Made by a program: the position numbers and the translations under genes | Shown here: piece by piece, positions 47,937 through 59,151 of the stretch | How the letters are laid out: each line of letters begins with the position of its first letter | Position numbering within the stretch: the stretch's first letter is position 1 | The notes under the pieces: model-generated | The model's database searches: none | Told to the model about the DNA's origin: nothing | The model's input: only the letters and a program-made list of their open reading frames with translations | Origin: Eleusine coracana subsp. coracana | Lineage: Eukaryota > Streptophyta > Magnoliopsida > Poales > Poaceae | Length of the DNA: 64,000 nt | Reading direction: 5' to 3' | Assembly: GCA_032690845.1 (NCBI GenBank) | Contig: CM064417.1 | Coordinates: forward strand, 10,694,501 to 10,758,500

Positions 47937-49089
47937 GGATGAATCAAAACTTGCTATCCCGCTAAGTACACATGCTCAAAATAGCATAAGGATTGATGGG
48001 TAAGGGAAAAAGACGCAAAGTGCCCAATCCGTTGGACGGAAACTATGCAGTTCTACGATTGACAGGGTAACTTGCAGGGATGAGCAAAAACACGTCGTTT
48101 CTGGATAATTTAACCTTTTGACCCTTTTATGATAATTGTAGAGGAGTTTATTATCTTTCCAACGCATGCTCCCACATCTCTAACCGATAACATCTCTGAG
48201 AGTTATGATCATCCGAAAACAGAGGACAGAAATGAGACTACTGCTGAACTTCCCAAAAAGCTTGCTGTTTTTGCAAAATCCGACCCATTTACAGATTTTT
48301 TTGAGACAAACCCACTATACCAAACTTGTAGGGCAAAACATTAGATTTCCAACGAGTACTTATTCGCCTCCGTTGGATTAAAATCGAGGAAGTTATGTTC
48401 ATTTTAGTGGAACTAACTTTTCTGGCAGAGTTTAATTTCTTCCTAATTAAGTTCAAACTTTCGTTTTAAGTGCCATAGGGATTCGAATTCACCCGGAGTT
48501 TGATTATTTCACTTGTTTGTGATATTTGTGACTTTTTACATGATTTGGTAAAGATAAATGCATGTGGTATGCATGAATGCCTAATGCTCAATATGCCGAT
48601 TTCCTACGTCCTCACAATGGGAAAACTTTGACCGAATATATAGATCGATCCATTCGATGGCACGCACACCTCTCGCATATTTCTAAGCAACTACACATGG
48701 TTAGTGTACCTGCAGTAGATTCATTCCAGAAATAATACATCAAATCTAAAAGAAACAAGCCAAAATAATAATGACAGTTTATGTCCAGGTATTTGCCCAC
48801 CCGGAAGGCAGCCAATATTTAAGCGCAATCGGTTCCCGCATCAAACAAAGTCCAGGTCTTTGCCCATCCGAAAGGCGTTTGGTGTTTATTGCGCAACCGA
48901 TCCGCGCACAGGCACATACCTTCAGGGAAGAATCCGTAGATGCAAGTAATTTAAACAGACATAACCCAGGGTTAGCTTTGCCATCTACTAATAAAGTCCT
49001 TATATGGGCACTACTAGTTCGTACCTCACCGTACGGCGTAAAATGGGTTGTTTAAGTTTTTTAGAATGTTCATCGGCGTGATGCTTATC
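47937..49089 (-). other. leader/internal region of the minus-strand LTR element
   Basis: No recognisable gene in this AT-balanced stretch. It lies between the primer site and the coiled-coil ORF, so it would be the 5' leader of the minus-strand element if that element is contiguous. Two related phrases CAGGTATTTGCCCACCCGGA (48786) and CAGGTCTTTGCCCATCCGAA (48851) repeat about 65 bp apart. Confidence 0.35.
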
Positions 49090-49111
49090 CCGAATCGGCT
49101 CTGATACCAAC
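49090..49111 (-). other. tRNA-iMet primer binding site of the minus-strand LTR element
   Basis: On the minus strand the sequence following the LTR end reads TTGGTATCAGAGCCGATTCG. The core TGGTATCAGAGC is the standard primer site complementary to initiator methionine tRNA. It directly abuts the LTR end ...TTACGACA. Confidence 0.8.
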
Positions 49112-50383
49112 TGTCGTAACCCTATACCGAAGTATAGAGTGTACCGTACAGGATCGCCTCGGGAGATGGTTAGCGAAGTAACCATACATAGCGTTCACAC
49201 ACAGACATCCATCATTTACAAAGATACATCATCAAGTGCTTAATATTACAAGTTCAAGAGTCATAGCGGAAGCAATTTTAGCTACATTACCATACATATG
49301 TTCTTGGTTCATATTACATAAACACGCTGAGGCGGAAAATACGTCAAGCACTACGCGGAACCTAAGTAAACCATGCCGGCCCTAGGGCAATGGCTCACTC
49401 ATCTTGATTAGGGGAGCTGGGGACCCATTCAATGGTCCAGTTCTGGGGCTCCTCACCTTCCCACATAACTTTGTTACAGCAATCATAATAAGTTGCTTGA
49501 GGCAAACCTAAAAAATCACATAATCGCAACGCCTGAGTATCTAGCATACTCCACAAGACTTACCCATCCAGAAGGTTTACTAAAATCGACTCCTAACATG
49601 CAGGGGGCTGACCGGGTTTATTTGATATTTGCATAGAAGCACCTATTAATTCTATGCGGTGATGCTTATTCCTTAACCAAGATTTCAATTGCTTGTTGCA
49701 GAAAAGGAACTGTAGTTGAACCTAGCTAGCTGCTAAGACTTGTACAGATATAAAAAATAATACAACATAGCAATATGTATCCCTAGAGTAAATAGATTTC
49801 AGCATCATAACCAAACTTCTCTACTTAAAGTATCATTGCCACTGCTCGAAACAAGAGGTACTCATAACCGCGAGGGACGGTAATTCGAATCAATTTACAT
49901 CCTGCAGGAGAATAACCCAAATGCACGACATACGCATCATTTAAGAACACGTATGGCCACCGTTCACAAGGTTGCGATAAAGTCGATCTGGGGCCATCGA
50001 TCCCGAGTACACGTCCTCCCCGCGATACAGTACTTCGTATCCGAGGCTAAACCCGTGCACTCTCTAGCGGTTCTCGACCCGTGCGGCCACGTCGAAATTC
50101 CCGCTGGAAAATTAATTAACATTCTTGGAACAGAGGTGCTGTTCTCTGCACTTTTAGGGGTATTAAACCTTTATTAAAATTTCTGGTAAAATTCCCAAAA
50201 TTCTTTCTTGACATGCTCCACTGGAATATGCAAAAATATTGGCACATTTTCATTGAGTTTTGCAAAGTTTTTTGAAAAGCTACTAATTGGACAATTGGTG
50301 GAATTAACTAATTAAATTATTTTCCTTTTTCTTTGGCAATTTAGTTATTTGACATTTTTACTTGGTGACTTGGGATGTCACAC
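49112..50383 (-). mobile_element. Gypsy-type LTR, minus orientation, 1272 bp
   Basis: On the minus strand it starts TGTGACATCCCAAGTCACC at 50383 and ends GGGTTACGACA at 49112. A perfect primer site follows at once. The TGTGACATCCC start is typical of plant Gypsy LTRs. The partner LTR was not found in the window on the same strand, so the element is either truncated or its other end lies in rearranged material at 45.9-47.4 kb. Confidence 0.7.
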
Positions 50384-52320
50384 TTGTATGTCTTACCCTA
50401 CCACCCCATAATCTCCACATACACCGATAGTAGATGCCTAATGTACGGAATGCTGCTATGCTTAGAAGCGCTTAGGAACCCCATGATGAGGTTCATCGCA
50501 ACATTCTATCACATACTTCTATTTCAAAAATGGGTGAAAACACATTTGGTGGTGTGCGTGTAAGTACGGTGTGAATGGGTGTTAAACCAACTGTGTGATG
50601 GTGAAGCTAGGTGGGATGTACTTAGTCGAGGGCAAGACTTCTTAGTACTGGTGCAGAGTACTTGGTGATGGTGTCTTCGGTGTAGATCCACCCGTCGTGG
50701 ATGAGTGCTTGCCCGGCCACTTAGGAAACGATAGTAAGACCTCAACTTGGTGGTATTTCAGTATGACCACAGAATTTGTATGGGCAGGACTAACGTGGAC
50801 CCTGGGTAATGCAACAAGGAAGTATCACCCGGCGAAGTAGAAACGGACTCAGGGATCGGTGCGGTGAAATGGTGATAAGTCCAGTACTTGGCAAAATTGT
50901 TGGTTGTGTGCCTTTGTTGTGATATGACTAAATATCATGATGGTGGGATCCCTAAGCTTCATGATGGACTTGTGGGCGTGCCTGGATGAAGTGGAAGCAT
51001 TATGTGTTTTTGAGGCTAAGAAGCACATAGCCTTGATCATTCAAGCCTTATTACTCCAGAAAGAAATAGATTTGTATGCATACACAATCAGGATGTAGCT
51101 TTATTTAGAGCATACATTTTTTTACAGTGATGTTTTTCAGACCAAATATTACTAGCAAATGGAATCATTAATCACCATAAAAGATAACCATCTATGAACA
51201 TGACATTTATTACATCCTTGCGACTTGGCTCAATAGCTTCTGTGTTTAGCGATATGCTGATCCGATACTTTTAGGCCCAATATACTGCTTACAAGCCCAA
51301 TTAAAGACTGACTTTGTTGAGCCAACAAAACGCACGCTACTCTGTACATCAGCTAAAATAGTGTTCAAATGAGCATGCAGATCCTTAAAAAGTCAGTTAA
51401 ATGAAAAAAAATCCAAATAATATATATATATGTTTCTTTTTTTCTAATTTAAAAGCATATTTATATATACTCCCCGTGTCGGTGTATCCTTATTTTTTTG
51501 ATGAACGCCATATCGACGTATCGCCATCCTGTATCCCCGTCTTCGTACCTATAGCTCAGGCTTCCTTAAATCGGTGGCTGCCAGCCTTGAGTACACATCA
51601 TGCAGACGATTGTAGTTGTTTCAGTGCCTAGGCAGGAGCAATGGAGTTAAATCGCCCCTAACCACCATTAGGAACCGGCATTGCTACTGACAGAGAACAG
51701 AGGTGAGCATCGATAGGATAGATGGGCCCATTGGCAGAGGAGGTGGCTGCGCATGAGACAGGCCGATGGTGGTGAGTGAGCCAGCGTAGGGGCTGCTAGC
51801 TTGAGGTGCAGTGGCGAAAGTAGACGAAGCAGGAGCTGACGGCCCTGAAGATGCCCATCGCTCCCTACTCAGCCGAGCGACGGCCTCCCCTGCACAGCCG
51901 CGCAACAGTTAAACCGCTCTTAAATCTTTGTCGCCACACCGACCTTGTTTGATTGGATCCACCGATTGAGGAGTTGTCCCACAGGGACGTGATGTCCCTG
52001 GTGAGGAGGAGTTGTTCCATTGTGTGGCAGAGGCAGAGAACCGTCGGGGGCGAGGAGGTGAGCGTGACGAACAATGCACAGGTGGGTGGATCGGATTGCG
52101 ATTCTTACTACGTGAAGGGTCCAGAAACAAAATGACAATGACCGTAGGTGGGAGGACCTGTTTGCCATTTATTCCTCGAGACGGGTCTAGAGAGAAACAT
52201 CACAAGGAGCAGATCCGATGTTTATTATACGCTAGAGTAGAGATCGAACGGTTAACATTTGGAGGGTGACGTAGAGTGGCCTTTTTGTAAGAGAATGCAC
52301 GTGTTTTAATATATTTAGAT
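50384..52320. other. unassigned intergenic or transposon-derived sequence
   Basis: No gene is supported. 50500-51050 has GTGG-rich phrases and open frames without motifs. 51420-51440 is a short TA run. 51560-52270 is moderately GC-rich with overlapping frames. It may be debris of nested elements between the ALY gene and the duplicated 3' end of that gene. Confidence 0.3.
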
Positions 52321-52377
52321 TAGTTTGGACATGCGGCCTGGATCATTGGCTGTTTAGCTCCTTTGTAACCTGTGTAT
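52321..52377 (+). repeat. first part of a second ALY 3'-UTR copy
   Basis: The segment TTTGGACATGCGGCCTGGAT through CTCCTTTGTAACCTGTGTAT matches 43777-43831 of the ALY 3' region (TTGGACGTGCGGCTAGGAT, CTCCCTTGTAACCAGTGTAT). The match continues at 58066 after inserted DNA. Confidence 0.65.
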
Positions 52378-52492
52378 CCCCGATTTAAATCTCTGACTAT
52401 AACTGCCGCTTGCTAAAAAGAACCTCCGTTAAATCATTTTTAATGCTAAATTCCGCTAAATCCCGTTAATAGCCTGTTATATGAGGCTATAG
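52378..52492. mobile_element. left part of a short insert, later split by the hAT element
   Basis: When the hAT element is removed, 52378-52492 joins 58018-58065 to form about 165 bp lying between the two halves of the ALY 3'-UTR copy. It has CCGTTAAATC and CCGCTAAATCCCGTTAA phrases and the inverse GGTTAAGCC motif on the right. It looks like a short decayed transposon, family unknown. Confidence 0.35.
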
Positions 52493-52817
52493 CCAGTGGC
52501 GGATCCAGACGGAAATTGTAGGAGGGGCTGAACTTAAACACAACTTAAATTGTCTTGTATATAAATTTGAAATTTAAATATTCAAACAAATTTGATATAC
52601 AAAGATAAATGAAAACACACGAATACTTTGAATACGCCCCATTACATCTCATGAGTAACAATAGTCCACAAAAAAACATTAAATTAGTGATTAAATATTA
52701 ATTTAGAAATATTATATTTCAAATTATTTGAGAATTGAGAACAATTGCATACAAGGTTGTTTGAAAAGATCTCCATTCACCACTTTTCCATGTACGAAGA
52801 AAGCTATAATTAGTTGG

Positions 52818-53075
52818 TTAAGTTGGACCAGCCAAAGCATATGTCCTGTTTACTTGATCTCTAATTTTAGACGCATAGTGGTCAATTTGTTTGCGTTTCC
52901 TTGGGTCACCAACTATATCTGAGAAACGAAATTCCACTTTAGCCTTCTTTAATTCATGTCCAACGACTGCTCTGTTTTCTATATTTATGCTCTCCTTAGT
53001 ATTTGGAGTACTAGTACAACCACTCTTAGCATTGTTTGAACTTGAAAAATATGTCAACAATGTTCGTGTGGACAT
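52818..53075 (-). pseudogene. hAT transposase N-terminal (TTF-type zinc finger) exon
   Basis: An 85-residue frame. It has a Ser/Asn/Thr-rich start, then VEFRFSDIVGDPRKRKQIDH and SKIRDQVNRTYALAGPT. This follows the pattern of the region before the TTF zinc finger in plant zinc-finger MYM/TTF hAT proteins (DPGxRKxIxxYxxNxRDxVRRxYLxxGPxQP). It stops right after GPT, before the zinc finger and RNase-H fold. The frame belongs to the hAT element bounded at 52493 and 58009. Confidence 0.55.
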
Positions 53076-54130
53076 CTTGAAAATCTACAAAATAATGACA
53101 AAGCTTAAACCGTTAAAATCTACAAAAGCCTTTGAATGCAGCAAATATGGGGCTTGGCCATCAGAATTCAGATTGCTCCATAAAACAGATACATTACCTG
53201 CCGCTGCTGGCCTTCAGATCGCTACCTGCGCGCCCGTTGCCAATTGGCGCCCGCGCTGCTGGGTGTAGGATCTAGGATACCGACTAGAGGGGGGTGAATA
53301 GCCGGTTTCAATTCTAATTGCTACCCGATCAAAAATAATTGTGGAATTTAAAACAATTGATCATAAGCAATATAAATAGAGCTATTATTTTTATTTATAT
53401 AAGAGAAGCATATCACTCTAATGTCTAAGTCAAGTTTTGCAATCCTAGGGTGAGATGAGAGCTAAATAATTCTAGTAAAATGAATTACATGAATAAGAGA
53501 AGCACAAGTAAAATACTAAATAGATATCACTACTAAGCAATTAATTTGAGCTCTATGTATATGAGGTTGCAAGAATGTATACAACATAAAATAAATGATA
53601 ACAAATAGACAAACCAAAAGAGGGACACCAAATTTTTTACCGTGGTCTCGATGACTTGCCGGTCACCCCTAATCCATGTTGAGGTGGATTCAAGTTTTTG
53701 ATTTGCTTCTCTATCAAGTATGCACTTCTCCAACAAGAAGGACACACACAAAAGCAACTTGATCTTAAGTCAAACCAATCTCTTGAATATCTCCAAACCT
53801 CGATTCCACTAGAGTTGCCCTTCACCACTCCGGCGAGGTGAGCACAAGACCTCTAACAAGAACACCGGGCCACATTCACAATCTTCTTAAAGGACTCATG
53901 GTTTTCACACCACCAAGCCATCTAAGAGGCGGCAACCTCCAAAAGTAACAAGCCAAGACACACTTGACGCCCACCAATTTGCTCAAAGCTCAATCAACAA
54001 TGCAAATGCACTTGAATCTTTCCTCTCACACTCTATTCAATGCAACACATGCATAAATATGTGGGAGGACTCTTCTCTAGCTCAAGGATGTTCAATAGGG
54101 TGTCAAGAGCACTAAAAAGCACGAAAGGAG

Positions 54131-54141
54131 TGAGTATATAT
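54131..54141 (+). promoter_or_regulatory. TATA box in the LTR
   Basis: GTATATATAGCC stands about 50 bp upstream of the GCGGTCAGACCGC array, at the same relative position as the TATA-like boxes of the two related elements (about 28572 and 44391). Confidence 0.5.
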
Positions 54142-54182
54142 AGCCAAGGCATCAAAACTAGCCGTTACAACTTTCTACGCAC

Positions 54183-54622
54183 CTGGCGATCAGACCGCAG
54201 CTCCCTGGCGGTCAGACCGCCAGCAGCCCAACGGCTAGGTTGACCGAAGATTCAAATCTCTAACTAGCTCGCGGTAAGACCGGGAACACCCAGCGGTCAG
54301 ACCGCGCGAGGCTGACGGTCAGACCGACCACACATGACGATCAGACCACCACAAGCACCAGGAAAGAAAAACTTTCTAGACATATGCGGTCGGACCGCCA
54401 GCAGGCCGCGGTCGGACCGCCATGGCCACGGTCAGACCGCAGTCAAACCCCGGTCAGACCGCCATTCAAACCAACGGCTAGAAAACTAGCCATTACAACT
54501 ATTTTTCGACCTCTAGCGGTCAGACCGCGAGCTCCTAACAGTCAGACCGCCACAAGCACTCTCGGGACCAAACTCTCTAGACGTGAGCAGTCAGACCGCG
54601 TAGTGCAGGCGGTTGTACCGCC
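54183..54622. repeat. array of GCGGTCaGACCGC inverted-repeat motifs
   Basis: About fourteen full or partial copies of GCGGTCAGACCGC, GCGGTCGGACCGC or close variants occur within 440 bp. The spacing is irregular. GAAAACTAGCCATTACAAC and AACTAGCCGTTACAACTTT mark a larger internal repeat. Its position matches the arrays in the two related LTR-type elements but the motif sequence is different. Confidence 0.8.
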
Positions 54623-54805
54623 ACCCCTTTTTCAGCACGACCAACCATCAGTGAAACGGCCATAACTTTTGACTCTTAACTCTGATTTTCATGATCTTGG
54701 ACATTCTGAAAAGATAATTCAGAGAGCTACACATCTCTACTGATTGCTTGACCCCAAACACAATGGAGCAAACACAAAATATTGTCCAAAGATCAACCTT
54801 CAAGG

Positions 54806-55662
54806 AATACACATGTGCCTCAATCATTTGCAAAACACATTTGCAAATATTAGCAACATGTCAAGGAGACTATGCATATGCAATATTGAGCTTCTCAACA
54901 TGTGGTGGAAATCAAGTGATCATCTAGACCCCCCTTAATAGTGCGGCAAACTATTCTAGCAACCCGGTCTTTCTCCACTAATCACCAAGACCCGAAAAAG
55001 AAAATTCCTATTGTTTATACCTTTGCCTTGCACAAATATCCACGTCAAGTCTAGCATGATGTCCATCAACATATGAAGTATCCATGATTTTTCTTTCCAT
55101 CGGATGAGTGATGCGGATAATTCATAGCTTCACATGGGCTTTCATGGTTCATCGCGTCAAGCCTTCACTCGCTATTCACCATTGCCTATGGTCCTTCAGC
55201 GCCAAGCCTCTTGCTTGTCCTTCACCCTTGCATGGTACATCACAGCCAAGTCTTGCTTAACCTTCACCACCTTTCCATGTAATGCTATTTTATATCCATC
55301 ATCATCAATATGCTCACTTGTTAACACCATCAACTCTTGATATTCAATCACCTTCTATGATGTATCTTGAATTCTTCAAGCAAAAGTGATATTCATTTCA
55401 CCGTTGTCTTCATCAATTCATATCATGATATCTTATCAAGCATCTTCATCAATTATAATATGTCGATTCTCGACATGTGACCTCTCAACACTTGATATCA
55501 ATGTTTTAGCTTGATTCTATAGCTTGACCTTTTCACTTGATGTCAGAACCTAACTATACACATAAAAACTCACAAACTCATAGAAAAGGTTAGTTCTAAT
55601 AATCATTGTCATCTATCACCAAAACTCATCATTAAGTCAAGGCCATAGACCTAGACTTTTCA
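54806..55662 (+). repeat. 3' part of the left LTR, direct repeat copy A
   Basis: This segment is repeated at 56515-57373 with small differences. Both copies contain TTCATAGCTTCACATGGGC, TCCTTCAGCGCCAAGCCTC and CATAGACCTAGACTTTTCA. Copy A runs on into internal sequence. Copy B ends at the target duplication. Confidence 0.8.
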
Positions 55663-56514
55663 ATCTCCCTATTTTTGATGATTGATGATAACACCCTTAT
55701 ATAAAATATAATTGATAAGATTTATCTCTAAAATCACTAGAGGGGTTAATTTCAACAAATGAAACACTAGCCATAAAGTGAGCATTCCTTATTATAAGCA
55801 TGTGCATATAAATAGATATGAGATATAAAATATAGATAACCATATGCACACTTTCCTTTTGTACCATCCTTTTCTACATTTTCATTCTTTCCCTGATCCC
55901 TATTTGTAATTCTTTCATTCTTCTCCCCCTTTGGCATCAAGCACCAAAAAAGGGCAAAAGAAGACAACTTGCATGTATATGAAATTTAGAGCTTGGGATC
56001 ATAGTTGCTCCATAATCCAAATGATATATTAGAAAGAAATGAAAGTGAAATCATACATTCAAGTCATTGAATCAACTTATTGGTTCATTGAGAGTAAAGC
56101 AAAGCATGTGAAGCTCAATAAAATATTAATCTCAAACTCAGAGAGCATAGAGCAATTTCTTTGTAACTAATAGGGTGAGCATATATAGAATAAACATCAT
56201 ATTCACCCTTTGGCATGAAGGAAAATTTTGTTCTATCATTTGGCACCATCATCGAAGGAAAAATATCCATATAAAAATATAGCAAACCCATTAGTCTCAC
56301 AAAGCGTAGTGCAAGTTCCCCTCAAATCATGCATAGTAGAATATTCAACATACACATATGCATTAATCATGTAACAATCAAAATAGAAAATTGCATTATA
56401 TCTTTTGATCCAAGAAGGCAAATATTTTAAAGATTTTTGTGAAGTACAAATTATATAACGACAAACTTTCATGAACCAAAGGAAATATAAGCTAGTAGAT
56501 CACAAAGAGCTACA

Positions 56515-57373
56515 CAACAAACATGAGACTCAATTATTTGCAAAAAAACATTTGCAAATATTAGCACTATGTCAAGGAGATTATGCATATGCAAGATTGA
56601 GCTTCTCAACACATGGTGGAAATCAAGTGATCATCTAGACCCCTCTTAATAGTACGACAAACTATTCTAGCAACCCGTTCTTTTTCCACTAATCACCAAG
56701 ACCGGAAAAAGAAAATTCCTATCGTTTATACCTTTTCCTTGCATGAATATCCACGTCGGGTCTAGCATGATGTCCATCAACATATGAAGTGTCGATGATT
56801 TTTCTTTCCATCAGATGAGTGATGCGGATAATTCATAGCTTCACATGGGCTTTCATGGTTCATCGCGTCAAGCCTTCAGTCGCTATTCACCATTGCCTAT
56901 GGTCCTTCAGCGCCAAGCCTCTTGCTTGCCCTTCACCCTTACATGGTCCATCGCAGCCAAGTCTTGCTTAACCTTCACCACCTTTTCATGTAATGCTATT
57001 TTATATCCATCATCATCAATATGCTCACTTGTTGACACCATCAACTCTTGATATTCAATCATCTTCTATGATGTATCTTGAATTCTTCAAGCAAAAGTGA
57101 TAATCATTTCACCGTTGTCTTCATCAATTCATATCATGATATCTTATCAAGCACCTTCATCAATTATAATATGTTGATTCTCGATATGTGACCTCTCAAC
57201 ACTTGATATCAATGTTTTAGCTTGATTTCATAGCTTGAATTTTTTGCTTGATGTCGGAACCTAACCATACACATGAAAGCTCACAAACTCATAGAAAAGG
57301 TTAGTTACAATAATCATTATCATCTATCACCAAAACTTATCATTAAGTCAAGGCCATAGACCTAGACTTTTCA
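56515..57373 (+). repeat. truncated right LTR, direct repeat copy B
   Basis: It matches 54806-55662. It lacks the first 1.5 kb of the LTR, including the TATA box and hairpin array, so a deletion removed the LTR 5' part along with most of the internal region. Confidence 0.75.
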
Positions 57374-57567
57374 CTGGGCTTAATCGGCAATCGACGCCCC
57401 AGCACCTCGTGCCACGCGGCCCACGCCCGCCTGGCCGCTCTGCCGCACCCACGTGTGCTGCAGCCGCCGGCCTGTCACCGTGCCGCCATCGCGTGCCACT
57501 CGCTCGCTAGTCTCTCGCCTCTCTTCCCCAGCCGCCAAGCGGTCCACACTCCACAGCCACCACTGAC

Positions 57568-57623
<56 letters not shown>
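57568..57623. repeat. (GA)n microsatellite
   Basis: An almost pure run of AG dinucleotides of about 50 bases, preceded by GAGAGAAAG. It lies in the GC-rich right part of the hAT element. Confidence 0.9.
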
Positions 57624-57625
<2 letters not shown>

Positions 57626-57917
57626 CAGAGATGCTTGGGATCAAGTGTTCACCGATTGAGGCATTGAGCCATACTGGAGGCAGTCTGGGCCTTTGGGGTG
57701 TTCGGGGTTAGGATTGGGCCAAGGCCAATGGGCTAAAAACATTAACAATAGAAACTTTCAACACAATGGTTGTTTGGCGCTATTTTGGTTGGGCTAAATG
57801 GCAGCCTAGTTAAAAGAACACGGTCCAATTGCAGCCCAAATCGCGGAAAAAGAGCTTTTCCGATCGTCTTCAACCTCTAGTCCCCCCAATTTCTCTTCCA
57901 TGGCCAAAAAAAATTAA

Positions 57918-57945
57918 GGGGGGGGGGGGGGGGGGGGGGGGGGGG
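57918..57945. repeat. 28-base guanine run
   Basis: An uninterrupted run of G follows AAATTAA and precedes CTCCCGTGTCC. It lies near the right end of the hAT element. Runs of this length are unstable and could form G-quadruplex structures. The exact length could also be a sequencing or assembly artefact. Confidence 0.85.
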
Positions 57946-58065
57946 CTCCCGTGTCCGAGGGGCAGTAGGGGGGCTCAAGACCCCCTGCTGCCCCGTTAGA
58001 TCCGCCACGGGCTATATCCTTGTTTTTGAAGCTTGTCGCTGAATGGCTTAACCGGAGATTTTAAC

Positions 58066-58238
58066 CGTGGATAGTACTTGCATCAGTACGTTATAGTTTT
58101 TTTTCTCATATTTATCAGATATAGATAGATCAAATATAGCCGTCATGTGACATTAGCAAGGGACTAGTGAATATAATGTTTGCATTCACGATTCCTGAAA
58201 CGGTTGGATGCGTCGTTGTATTGCTCGCTGTTCATACA
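58066..58238 (+). repeat. second part of the second ALY 3'-UTR copy
   Basis: GGATAGTACTTGCATCAGTA, then ATATAGATAGATCAAATATA, GTCATGTGACATT and TTGTATTGC match 43826-43976 (TACTTGCATCAGTAGG, ATATAGATAGATTAAATATA, GTCATCTGACATT, CTGTATTGC). The similarity ends near 58238, about where the ALY side is cut by the LTR-type element. Confidence 0.75.
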
Positions 58239-59015
58239 GTATATAGAGCTCAGTACGTAGCTCACTGATTTTAGCACCTGTATTTTGGATTCAAAGATGA
58301 TTCAAATGAAACAGATCACAGGAGGGCGATCACTGGAATGTAGAATATAATAAAGATGTAATCTTTGAAATGATTTGACTCACAGGCGCATAACGTGTGG
58401 ACACTACAATAATTCAGTGTCAAATAAAATCAAATTAACCCGTGGCCTTTAGTGCTCAAAGTCTGACTTAAGGCTCATGTATTTTATTCTCAAAAAAAAA
58501 GGCTCATGTATTTTCAAATACTTGCCAGTTATATCAAAGTTGACATATTTGAGCAGCTCTATAACTTGTTTTCACGTACGCTAAGGCCTCAAAAAGACGC
58601 TAATTAATTAAGCTAGGTCCTCTCAGAAGGGAAAAGGCACATCATTCAACAAAGCTAAAAATCAATGGCAAATATCCTTGAAACGCTCATTTTAGATAAT
58701 GACACATTATTGATAAGAAAGGTAATTCCTTATAATGCAAAATTTCACCACACAGAAGCACCAAACAAAGTCATGGGTCTGCTAATGCCTTAGTTACCTA
58801 AACAAACCATAAATTGTGTAGCATACAGCCCCGCTTAGCAAGGCAGAAATACAAGACTCTGCGGTAACTCCATATGTTTGCTAGTTACCTAAACAAACAC
58901 AACTCCACACAGATTTAGGATACGGTAATCAGGCAACCACAAGATCCATCCTAAATAGCGCCAAGAAAGAAACCACAAATGCACCGGCGATCCCCAGCCA
59001 CTTTATAATCACTCT
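58239..59015. other. intergenic, no gene seen
   Basis: AT-rich sequence with only short frames. It may be the original flank downstream of the ALY gene. A short direct repeat (AAGGCTCATGTATTTT at about 58464 and 58499) is the only structure noted. The stretch next to 59015 would be the 3' UTR of the minus-strand exon described next. Confidence 0.35.
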
Positions 59016-59151
59016 TCATATGATGCGGCGGACGTCCCTTGCTGACAACTTTACCACATAGCATATTGCTGACCCCAAGAGAACCACCGAGTATGCAATG
59101 CTCATCTTTTCCTTCTCTAACTCGCTTGCATTTCTGAAACGGTCTCTAGAC
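59016..59151 (-). other. probable last exon of a small membrane-anchored protein
   Basis: After an acceptor (TTTGATAG) the frame reads SRDRFRNASELEKEKMSIAY, then SVVLLGSAICYVVKLSARDV and RRII before a stop at 59016. It has a charged stretch followed by a hydrophobic helix of about 17 residues and a short basic tail, as in a C-terminal anchor. I do not recognise the family. Possible upstream exon pieces lie at 59690-59716 and 60575-60645 on the same strand, separated by a transposon. Probable gene relic or small gene. Confidence 0.35.

Larger units (their letters stand above)
53264..57373 (+). mobile_element. LTR-type retroelement derivative, 4.1 kb, TSD CTGGG
   Basis: It starts TGTAGGATCTAGGATACC and ends AGACCTAGACTTTTCA. 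The 5-bp flank CTGGG is present on both sides (53259-53263 and 57374-57378). The left LTR is 53264-55662 (about 2.4 kb). Its last roughly 860 bp recur at about 56515-57373 as a truncated right LTR. The 850-bp internal region (55663 to about 56514) has no gag, pol or clear primer site. The layout (TATA box then hairpin array) and blocks near the LTR end place it with the elements at 27781 and 43977. It is non-autonomous and has been rearranged. Confidence 0.75.
52493..58009 (-). mobile_element. hAT element, 5.5 kb, containing a nested LTR element
   Basis: The left end CCAGTGGCGGATCCAG and the right end GATCCGCCACG are inverted repeats, flanked by GGCTATAG (52485-52492) and GGCTATAT (58010-58017). 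That is an 8-bp target duplication with one mismatch, as expected for hAT. A minus-strand N-terminal transposase exon lies at 53075-52818. The catalytic region is absent. An LTR-type element (53264-57373) has inserted into the right-hand half. The remaining right part (57374-58009) is GC-rich and holds a (GA)n run and a 28-base G run. Confidence 0.7.

Noticed and set aside
55134..57051. Near-identical small frames at 55134-55340 and 56845-57051 as a duplicated gene pair
   Set aside because: They are the same part of the left and right LTR copies; no coding evidence beyond repeat identity.
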